A stretch of DNA of 5,946 nt from Candidatus Woesearchaeota archaeon (GTDB taxonomy: Archaea > Nanobdellota > Nanobdellia > Woesearchaeales > JAGVZT01): contig JAHWHA010000086.1 in the NCBI GenBank assembly GCA_019323665.1, positions 1-5,946 of the forward strand, read 5' to 3'. The translations under genes and the position numbers were made by a program. This document shows positions 1-3,974 of the stretch, piece after piece (position 1 is the first letter of the stretch; each line of letters begins with the position of its first letter). Under the pieces are notes generated by a model. The model had not been told where the DNA came from. It made no database searches and saw nothing but the letters and a program-made list of their open reading frames with translations.

Positions 1-91
1 CTTTGACACTCACAATAAAGCACCCTGATTTATCGGTCTCAATACTGTTCTTTGCAGAGTTGGCTCTTACTTTTATTTTAAGTGTCCCCAT
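1..91 (-). CDS. DUF167 / YggU-family protein, N-terminal part (runs off left edge)
   Basis: Reading leftward from the ATG at 91, the frame stays open to the window edge and gives 30 residues beginning MGTLKIKVRANSAKNSIE, followed by a Cys-Phe-Ile-Val-Ser-Val-Lys strand. A first beta-strand of the type K-I-K-V-x-A/P-N-S-x-K, then a turn and a second strand F-x-V-x-V-K, is typical of the small (about 75-100 residue) DUF167/YggU proteins, whose biochemical role is not established. An in-frame ATG at 106 would add five residues (MKYIS). I prefer 91 because a TATA-like box centred near 119 sits 28 bp upstream, fitting a leaderless start. It is transcribed divergently from the frame at 199. Only the N-terminus is visible, so the family call rests on pattern recognition of about 30 residues. 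Confidence 0.6.
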   Translation of the reverse strand, partial: MGTLKIKVRANSAKNSIETDKSGCFIVSVK

Positions 92-115
92 TGATATATA
101 TTTCATGGGGCTGTG

Positions 116-122
116 TTTAAAA
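116..122 (-). promoter_or_regulatory. TATA-like box for the DUF167 gene
   Basis: On the minus strand this reads CTTTTAAAC. Its centre, near 119, is 28 bp upstream of the ATG at 91, close to the 26-27 bp between an archaeal TATA box and a transcription start. It would give a leaderless or nearly leaderless transcript. Confidence 0.45.
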
Positions 123-170
123 GGCTTATGATATTTGAGGTAGAAAATAATAAATATCTGTTCGTCCAAC

Positions 171-179
171 TTATAATTA
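171..179 (+). promoter_or_regulatory. TATA-like box before the 199-312 frame
   Basis: The sequence TTATAATTA is centred 24 bp upstream of the ATG at 199. A GGGGTG stretch at 188-193 could also pair with the archaeal anti-Shine-Dalgarno (CACCUC, one G-U pair), so the start is supported by both a promoter and a possible ribosome binding site. Confidence 0.45.
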
Positions 180-198
180 GTTATTTGGGGGTGTAAAT

Positions 199-312
199 AT
201 GGCTGACAAAGTCAAACTAGTTAAGGATGTGAAAGAGAGAATCCTTCAGCAGGGCAATGTGAGGAATGCTGAGCATGCTGAGATCATTGCCAGGAGATGG
301 GCAAGTTATTGA
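199..312 (+). pseudogene. 37-codon N-terminal fragment resembling RNase P protein subunit 4 (Rnp4/Rpp21)
   Basis: ATG at 199, stop TGA at 310-312. The peptide is helical and charged: MADKVKLVKDVKERILQQ, then a segment containing HAEIIARRWASY. In archaeal Rnp4/Rpp21 the N-terminal half is two helices ending in a pattern like V-E-L-A-R-R-I-A-x-K-Y, followed by a zinc ribbon with CxxC motifs. The full protein is about 100-120 residues. Here the frame ends exactly where the second helix would end, and no CxxC motif occurs in any frame I read up to 766. Codon use (AGG/AGA Arg, GAG, CAG) matches the neighbouring genes, and a TATA-like box and GGGGTG precede it, so it looks like a once-real or still-expressed start. 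In several archaea rnp4 lies just upstream of S19e, which fits this position. In intact subunits the helical part contacts Rpp29, so a helical-only miniature is conceivable. Alternatives are an unrelated small protein or an assembly break. The family call is an inference from short similarity plus gene order. Confidence 0.42.
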
Positions 313-321
313 GTTTGAAAA

Positions 322-330
322 TTTTTTATT
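322..330 (+). promoter_or_regulatory. Possible TATA-like box for the structured RNA candidate
   Basis: TTTTTTATT, preceded by a purine-rich GAAAA (316-320) that could act as a BRE, is centred about 29 bp upstream of the 5' end of the terminal helix at 355. The surroundings are AT-rich, so such a match could arise by chance. Confidence 0.25.
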
Positions 331-354
331 GATCTCTTTAATATTTGTTTTATG

Positions 355-657
355 TCAGCGGCCGCCACCACCTAGGCCACGACGGACTTTTTCTTACAGT
401 CAAAAAGTCCTACTCATCAGACTGGAACACAACACTATCAATCTTTAATAGGCATCAGTGTGGAAACCCAGTCTGATTCGCCGGGCCAGGTGGCGACCGC
501 ATTGAAATTTCAAAAACTGGAAAGGCGGCGATGATGTCGCCAGACGAGACAGACCAGGTTCCCACACGGAGTGGCGGGGTTCTGGTCTGGCGAGTAGGGC
601 TCGAAAGAGATTTATTGATTGAGAGATCGTCTGTGCGACCATCATCATCGCCGCTGA
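355..657 (+). ncRNA. Candidate structured RNA of about 300 nt, family unknown
   Basis: This block is visibly richer in G+C than the AT-rich DNA on either side and has no credible protein frame. Its ends pair: 355-362 (TCAGCGGC) with 650-657 (GCCGCTGA), 8 bp. Next to it, 363-369 can pair with 489-495 (CGCCACC/GGTGGCG). Inside are a 9-bp hairpin 384-392/402-410 and a perfect 10-bp helix 416-425/468-477. A compound helix follows: 530-536/643-649, 537-540/635-638 and 541-547/627-633. An inner 8-bp hairpin stem is 550-557/582-589. Alternatively, 525-536 pairs over 12 bp with 643-654, which would displace the 3' half of the terminal helix, so two folds compete. The plus strand is preferred because a TTTTT run (663-667) follows the closing helix. 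I looked for RNase P and SRP RNA signatures on both strands and did not find them. It could be a free-standing RNA, a leader of the S19e operon, or an inserted element. No folding energy or covariation was computed. Confidence 0.42.
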
Positions 658-668
658 AGAGATTTTTC
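650..668 (+). terminator. Stem end plus T run after the RNA candidate
   Basis: The 3' strand of the terminal helix (650-657) is followed by AAGAGATTTTTC. A T5 run at 663-667 directly after a GC-rich helix resembles a transcription end. Archaeal termination mainly needs the T run, so this is suggestive only. Confidence 0.3.
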
Positions 669-711
669 TATATATGAATTCAAAGATTTCAACAATTTCA
701 AATCCCAAAGA

Positions 712-720
712 TTTTTAAAT
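712..720 (+). promoter_or_regulatory. Probable TATA-like box of the S19e operon
   Basis: TTTTTAAAT is preceded by CCCAAAGA, a purine-rich BRE-like stretch. A start about 26 bp downstream falls near 742 and gives a leader of about 25 nt that includes the GAGGT at 750-754. A second AT box (CATATATT, 724-731) would place the start beyond that site, so it is less favoured. Confidence 0.4.
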
Positions 721-749
721 GCCCATATATTCCACCACCTTCTAGTTAT

Positions 750-755
750 GAGGTT
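750..755 (+). promoter_or_regulatory. Ribosome binding site for S19e (GAGGTT)
   Basis: GAGGT can pair with the archaeal 16S tail (ACCUC) and ends 12 nt before the ATG at 767, a slightly long spacing. S19e thus appears to use a short leader with a Shine-Dalgarno, unlike most other transcription units here, which look leaderless. Confidence 0.45.
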
Positions 756-766
756 TAATAGGCAAA

Positions 767-1363
767 ATGGTGTCTGTGTATGATGTTGATGCGGGAGAGC
801 TGATTGAGAAGGTGGCTGCTGAGCTTAAGAGCCAGAGCTTGGTTAAACCGCCTGAATGGGCCTCTTTTGCCAAAACAGGTATGCATAAGGAGAGGCAGCC
901 TGAGAGCCAGGACTGGTGGTATGTCCGTTCAGCGGCAATTCTAAGAAGCGTGTATATTCTAGGGCCTGTAGGGGTGAGCAAGCTTCGGACAAAGTATGGC
1001 GGAAAGCGTAGACGCGGTCATAAAACTGAGCATTTCTTCAAGGGTTCTGGGAGCGTTATAAGGAAGGTGCTCCAGCAGCTGGAGGCTGCAGAGCTTGTCA
1101 AAAAGGAAGATAAGGGGATTCATAAAGGGCGCGTAATTGCGCCAAAGGGATTATCATTGCTTGACAATTGCGCTAGCAAGGTTTACAAACCAGCGGCAAA
1201 ACAGGTGAAGGAAAAGCCTATCAAAGAGGAAGCTGAGCCAAAATCCAAAAAGGATGAAAAGGCTGAGAAAAAGGCTGAAGAGAAGCAGGAGAAACCAGAG
1301 AAAAAGCAGAGCAAAGCTGAAGGTAAACCTGCCAAACCTGAGAAAGCTGGTAAAGATGAGTGA
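767..1363 (+). CDS. rps19e: Small-subunit ribosomal protein S19e with Lys/Glu-rich C-terminal tail
   Basis: 198 residues. S19e is an archaeal/eukaryotic protein of the 30S/40S head needed for small-subunit maturation. Family hallmarks are plain: VYDVDAGELIEKVA at the start, KPPEWASFAKTG (27-38), KERQPESQDWWYVRSAAILR (41-60), GPVGV (66-70), the basic GGKRRRG turn (78-84), FKGSGSVIRK (91-100), LQQLEAAELV (102-111) and GRVIAPKGLSLLD (121-133). Archaeal S19e is usually about 150 residues, and the conserved domain ends near residue 140. Residues 142-198 are a low-complexity tail of Lys, Glu, Ala, Pro and Gln that is probably disordered. It is the first gene of the ribosomal operon, and its last 8 bases overlap the next gene. 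The start at 767 fits family alignment and follows a GAGGT site. Confidence 0.96.
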   Translation: MVSVYDVDAGELIEKVAAELKSQSLVKPPEWASFAKTGMHKERQPESQDWWYVRSAAILRSVYILGPVGVSKLRTKYGGKRRRGHKTEHFFKGSGSVIRKVLQQLEAAELVKKEDKGIHKGRVIAPKGLSLLDNCASKVYKPAAKQVKEKPIKEEAEPKSKKDEKAEKKAEEKQEKPEKKQSKAEGKPAKPEKAGKDE

Positions 1364-1679
1364 TGATTTGGATCAAATAAGGACAAAGAGGCTGCGGGAG
1401 CTTCAGAACAGCTATGATCAGCAGGCTCAGCAAGAGGCTGAGGTTGCGAGGCAGGTTGAGGCGCTTGAGCAGCTGGTGAGGCAGGTTCTCACCAAAGATG
1501 CATTGTTGCGTTACGGCAATATCAAGGCTGCTGATCCGGACAAGGCGATGCAGCTGTTGGTGATTCTGGGACGAATCATGCAGACCCAGAAGGTGCAGGT
1601 TATCACTGATGCGCAGCTCAAGCAGCTGCTCAAACAAATAACTCCCAAGAAGAGGGATTTCAAGATCACAAGGAAATAA
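1356..1679 (+). CDS. PDCD5-family DNA-binding protein (TFAR19-like)
   Basis: 107 residues starting MSDDLDQIRTKRLRELQ. The family (archaeal homologues of human PDCD5/TFAR19) has a short helical N-terminus, a three-helix core and a basic C-terminus. Archaeal members are described as DNA-binding, with the cellular role unclear. Visible are the charged Gln/Glu-rich helix QQAQQEAEVARQVEALEQ (22-39), the core motif LTKDALLRYGNIKAADPDKA, a helix with LLVILGRIMQTQKV, and the basic end KKRDFKITRK. The frame extends upstream to 1254, but that part lies inside S19e. The ATG at 1356 overlaps the S19e stop by 8 nt, giving a translationally coupled arrangement that is conserved with S19e in many archaea. 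L39e starts 7 nt after its stop. Confidence 0.92.
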   Translation: MSDDLDQIRTKRLRELQNSYDQQAQQEAEVARQVEALEQLVRQVLTKDALLRYGNIKAADPDKAMQLLVILGRIMQTQKVQVITDAQLKQLLKQITPKKRDFKITRK

Positions 1680-1686
1680 CAATAAG

Positions 1687-1860
1687 ATGGCAAGATACAA
1701 GCATTTAAATCGTAAGCTGAGACTGGCGAAGAAGAACCGTCAGACTAGATGGGCTCCTTTCTGGACTGTGTTCAAAAAATATGGCACTGGCCGCAGAGTT
1801 CATCCTGGCAGGCATACTGCCACCAAGCGCAGCTGGCGAAGAACAAAAACTAAGGCGTGA
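1687..1860 (+). CDS. rpl39e: Large-subunit ribosomal protein L39e
   Basis: 57 residues, beginning MARYKHLNRKLRLAKKNRQ and containing RWAPFWTVFKKYGTGRRV and the basic RHTATKRSWRRTKTKA end. L39e is a tiny, very basic protein that lines the polypeptide exit tunnel in archaea and eukaryotes. The family is normally about 51 residues; the N-terminal block, W-x-P-x-W and K-R-S-W-R-R-T-K all match, so the extra few residues are minor. It lies 7 nt after the PDCD5-like gene and its stop TGA abuts the L31e start. L39e-L31e adjacency is a classic archaeal pair. No strong ribosome binding site is seen, so it is probably expressed by coupling. Confidence 0.95.
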   Translation: MARYKHLNRKLRLAKKNRQTRWAPFWTVFKKYGTGRRVHPGRHTATKRSWRRTKTKA

Positions 1861-1862
1861 AG

Positions 1863-2498
1863 ATGGCACTTGAACGTACTTATAATGTTCCACTGAGGAA
1901 AGAATTCCAGAAGGTTCCTAGATACAGAAGGTCAAAACGAGCTGTTGATGCACTGCGCAAATTCATGATGCAGCACATGAAGTCTGAGGATATCAAGATT
2001 GGCAAGCATCTCAATGAGCATATCTGGAAGCATGGTATAAAGAATCCGCCTCATCATGTGAAGGTTAATGCTGTGAAGGATGATGAGGGTGTTGTGAGAG
2101 TTGAGTTGTTCGGTTTCAAGTATGAGGATGCTACCAAGGTTGTGGAAGAAAAGTCTGCTATTGACAAGGTGAGAGAGAGGCTTGGTGGTAAACCTGCAAA
2201 GTCCATAAAAAAGGTAGAGGAGCCTGAGAAAGAGGTTAGGACTGAAAAGCCAGGAGAAGAGAAACAAAAAGAGGAGAAAAAAGAAGCAGTTGAGCAAAAG
2301 CAAGCCGCAAAAGAGGAGAAACCTAAGAAAGCGGAGGCTGTTGATAAACCAAAGCCAAAGATTACTGCAGAGAAAGAAAAGCCAAAGCCTTCTGTCAAAA
2401 AGGCTGAGAAGCCAACTGGTAAGATAAGCAAGGTGAGAAAGCCTGCAAGAAAACAAAAGCCGACTGCCAAGATGGCAAAGAAGGCTGAAAAAAAATAA
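1863..2498 (+). CDS. rpl31e: Large-subunit ribosomal protein L31e with a very long Lys/Glu/Pro-rich C-terminal tail
   Basis: 211 residues from the ATG at 1863. A GTG at 1857 overlapping the L39e stop would add two residues. The L31e domain occupies about residues 1-90: ALERTYNVPLRKEFQKVPRY, KRAVDALRKFMMQHMK (25-40), IKIGKHLNEHIWKHGIKNPP (44-63) and VRVELFGFKYEDA (78-90). L31e sits at the rim of the exit tunnel on the 50S subunit. Archaeal L31e is usually around 80-100 residues, so this protein is more than twice the normal length. After an Asp/Glu/Arg linker (about 95-115), residues 115-211 are Lys, Glu, Ala and Pro repeats, ending in an almost purely basic stretch (RKPARKQKP, KMAKKAEKK). The tail resembles the one on S19e in the same operon. 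The usual downstream partner eIF6 is absent; an AT hairpin and T-rich stretch follow the stop. Confidence 0.95.
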   Translation: MALERTYNVPLRKEFQKVPRYRRSKRAVDALRKFMMQHMKSEDIKIGKHLNEHIWKHGIKNPPHHVKVNAVKDDEGVVRVELFGFKYEDATKVVEEKSAIDKVRERLGGKPAKSIKKVEEPEKEVRTEKPGEEKQKEEKKEAVEQKQAAKEEKPKKAEAVDKPKPKITAEKEKPKPSVKKAEKPTGKISKVRKPARKQKPTAKMAKKAEKK

Positions 2499-2529
2499 TT
2501 CTTGTCGCAATGATTATTTTCGATTTTTA
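2492..2529 (+). terminator. AT hairpin and T-rich tract after L31e
   Basis: AAAATAAT (2492-2499, spanning the stop) can pair with ATTATTTT (2513-2520), followed by CGATTTTTAT. The helix is all A-T, but the T-rich end is what archaeal polymerase needs. It separates the ribosomal operon from the next promoter. Confidence 0.35.
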
Positions 2530-2538
2530 TGAAAAAGC

Positions 2539-2546
2539 TTAATAAT
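2539..2546 (+). promoter_or_regulatory. TATA-like box for Cbf5
   Basis: TTAATAAT is centred 25.5 bp upstream of the ATG at 2568, giving a leaderless transcript from that codon. It lies inside the frame that would result from the upstream ATG at 2529, which argues against that longer start. Confidence 0.45.
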
Positions 2547-2567
2547 CTTATATTCTCAACTTCAGAT

Positions 2568-3536
2568 ATGGCCAACTATTTTCCCTACGAGCAGCGCAAA
2601 TTGGAGATTATCACTAAGAATGATTCTCAAACAAATCCTAAGTATGGCTGTGAACCTGAGAAGAGGACAACTGAAGAGTTGTTGAAATTTGGTATTGTAA
2701 ATATTGACAAGCCCTCTGGGCCAACTTCTCATCAGATTGCTGCTTATGTCAAGGATATCATGAAACTCAGTAAAGCCGGGCATTCTGGGACTTTGGACCC
2801 AAAGGTGACTGGATGTTTGCCAGTGGCAATAAACAGGGCAACCAAGGCAACTCAGCTTCTGCTAAAGGCGGGCAAGGAATATGTGGGAGTTATGCATATC
2901 CACAAGGAGGTGGATGAAGATAAGCTGAGAGATGCAGTCAATAAATTCAAAGGCAGAATTGAGCAGTTGCCGCCTGTACGTTCAAGTGTGAAAAGGCAGA
3001 AGAGGCAGAGGAGCATCTATTATTTTGAATTGCTTGAGATTAAGGAGCAGGATGTGTTGTTCAGGGTTGGGTGCCAGGCAGGAACTTATATTAGGAAGTT
3101 GGTGCATGATCTTGGCGAGAGTCTTGGTATTGGAGCGCATATGTCTGAATTGAGGAGAACAAGAGTTGGTCCTTTTAATGAATCCTCGCTTTGCACTCTG
3201 CAGGATTTATCTGACAGCTTTTATTATTTTGAAAATGAAAACAATGACAAGTTCATCAGGCACGTTATGCAGCCTGTGGAAAAGGCTGTTGAACATATGC
3301 CAAAGATCTGGGTCTTGGACAGCGCGGTTGATAGCTTGTGCCATGGCGCTTCTTTGAGCAACCCAGGAATAGCAAAGCTTGAGAATGGGATTATAAAAGA
3401 TGATATTGTTGTTGTGCTCACCTTAAAAGACGAGCTTGTGTGTTATGGCAAGGCCGTTATAAACACTGAGGATATGTTGCACGAGAAAGGGTTGGCAGTG
3501 ATAACTGACAAGGTGTTTCTGGAGCCAGGTGTTTAA
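2568..3536 (+). CDS. truB: tRNA/rRNA pseudouridine synthase, archaeal Cbf5/TruB family
   Basis: 322 residues. Archaeal Cbf5 isomerises uridine to pseudouridine in rRNA as the catalytic core of H/ACA particles (with Nop10, Gar1 and L7Ae), and can also act on U55 of tRNA. Visible parts: the archaeal N-terminal segment with PKYGCEPEKRTTEEL (24-38); FGIVNIDKPSGPTSHQ (41-56); the catalytic motif AGHSGTLDPKVTG (70-82) with Asp77; RATKATQLLLKAGKEYVG (90-107); PPVRSSVKR (135-143); FRVGCQAGTYIRKLVHDLG (165-183); HMSELRRTRVGPF (191-203); and a C-terminal PUA domain from about 245 (DSAVDSLCHGASL) to 320. Length matches the family. An in-frame ATG at 2529 would add 13 residues unlike the family; 2568 fits both alignment and promoter spacing. 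Only 15 bp separate its stop from that of the convergent gene. Confidence 0.95.
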   Translation: MANYFPYEQRKLEIITKNDSQTNPKYGCEPEKRTTEELLKFGIVNIDKPSGPTSHQIAAYVKDIMKLSKAGHSGTLDPKVTGCLPVAINRATKATQLLLKAGKEYVGVMHIHKEVDEDKLRDAVNKFKGRIEQLPPVRSSVKRQKRQRSIYYFELLEIKEQDVLFRVGCQAGTYIRKLVHDLGESLGIGAHMSELRRTRVGPFNESSLCTLQDLSDSFYYFENENNDKFIRHVMQPVEKAVEHMPKIWVLDSAVDSLCHGASLSNPGIAKLENGIIKDDIVVVLTLKDELVCYGKAVINTEDMLHEKGLAVITDKVFLEPGV

Positions 3537-3551
3537 CCGCTTGTAAGGTAA

Positions 3552-3884
3552 TTACTGTGCTGTGGTCTTTGTGCGGACTATGAATCTGCAGAAGCTGCCA
3601 GTTTTTTTGCAGTAAAAATCAATCTGCTTGTCTTTGAGCACTGACTTTCGCAGCTCACACTCATCCCAGATAAAACGCTTCCAGTCAACAATGTTGTCAA
3701 AGCGCTTGTTGATCTGGCTGCTAAGAATCTCGAGCAGCTTCTCCTCCTCAAGCTCTACCTTGCGTGAGTCTTTTTCAATCTCCTCTTCTTCTTTGAGAAT
3801 CTGGTCTTCTTCAGCCAGCAGTTTGCTGAGCTGCTTTTCAAGCTGGAGCAGTTTTTCCATTATTTGTTCGTTTGTTATTGTCAT
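3552..3884 (-). CDS. Small coiled-coil protein of unknown function
   Basis: 110 residues from the ATG at 3884; a GTG at 3890 would add two. I do not recognise a family. Residues 5-60 are a heptad-like helix dominated by Leu, Glu, Lys and Ile (EQIMEKLLQLEKQLSKLL, then a run of Glu at 32-35), strongly suggesting a coiled coil or helical hairpin. Residues 62-110 change character: FDNIVDWKRFIWDECELRK with two Trp, then IDFYCKKTGSFCRFIVR with Cys92 and Cys99, plus Cys76. This may be a small globular beta-containing domain. No signal peptide or membrane segment is seen. Codon use resembles the neighbours, and a TATA-like box centred 26.5 bp upstream supports a real gene. It is convergent with Cbf5 (15-bp gap) and divergent from NOG1. 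The Cys pair is six residues apart, so it is not a classic CxxC zinc knuckle. Confidence 0.75.
   Translation of the reverse strand: MTITNEQIMEKLLQLEKQLSKLLAEEDQILKEEEEIEKDSRKVELEEEKLLEILSSQINKRFDNIVDWKRFIWDECELRKSVLKDKQIDFYCKKTGSFCRFIVRTKTTAQ
3602..3608 (+). terminator. Possible T7 terminator for Cbf5
   Basis: Seven consecutive T residues lie 66 nt downstream of the Cbf5 stop, inside the convergent coiled-coil gene. A T run of this length can stop archaeal polymerase, and no better candidate exists in the 15-bp gap. It could equally be an ordinary Lys-codon run of the other gene. Confidence 0.25.
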
Positions 3885-3906
3885 GAGCACTCTTCTTGGG
3901 TTTGAG

Positions 3907-3914
3907 TATTAAAA
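3907..3914 (-). promoter_or_regulatory. TATA-like box for the coiled-coil gene
   Basis: On the minus strand this reads TTTTAATA. The centre is 26.5 bp upstream of the ATG at 3884 and so supports that codon over the GTG at 3890. Confidence 0.5.
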
Positions 3915-3943
3915 GGTTTCTGATTGCACTTTGTTCAGGAATA

Positions 3944-3953
3944 TTTATATAAA
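3944..3953 (+). promoter_or_regulatory. TATA box for NOG1
   Basis: TTTATATAAA is a near-consensus archaeal TATA box preceded by GGAATA. Its centre is 26.5 bp before the ATG at 3975 but only 20.5 bp before the ATG at 3969, which decides the start in favour of 3975. Confidence 0.6.
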
Positions 3954-3974
3954 CTTGATGGATAAACTATGTTC

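Noticed and set aside
355..420. Box C/D guide RNA or hammerhead ribozyme on the minus strand (CTGATGA at 414-420, CTGA at 355-358)
   Set aside because: The C and D boxes are 66 nt apart end to end, but the flanking stem is only about 2 bp and no clear D'/C' pair is seen. The hammerhead core lacks the GAAA that should follow stem II.
266..448. A 60-residue open frame on the plus strand overlapping the Rnp4-like fragment
   Set aside because: Begins inside the 199-312 frame, has a run of prolines from GC-rich DNA and an AT-driven hydrophobic stretch, and no support for translation.
355..657. RNase P RNA or SRP RNA
   Set aside because: Layout and size fit, but neither strand shows the conserved GAGGAAAGUCC and ACAGAA-type strands of RNase P or the GGAA-loop helix 8 and UGUAA motif of SRP RNA. 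A covariance search could overturn this.
445..708. An 87-residue open frame on the minus strand across the structured block
   Set aside because: Composition follows the GC-rich RNA-like segment, shows no domain pattern, has no ribosome binding site, and its codon choice is unlike the neighbouring genes.
1254..1355. Upstream extension of the PDCD5-like protein inside S19e
   Set aside because: It is the Lys/Arg-rich shadow of the S19e tail in another frame; family members begin at the MSDDLD position.
2529..2567. N-terminal extension of Cbf5 from the ATG at 2529
   Set aside because: The 13 added residues do not match the family and would cover the TATA-like box that serves the ATG at 2568.
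2054..2575. Long minus-strand frames opposite L31e (173 and 192 residues)
   Set aside because: They are antisense shadows of the Lys/Glu-rich tail, producing Phe/Leu/Ser-rich false proteins.
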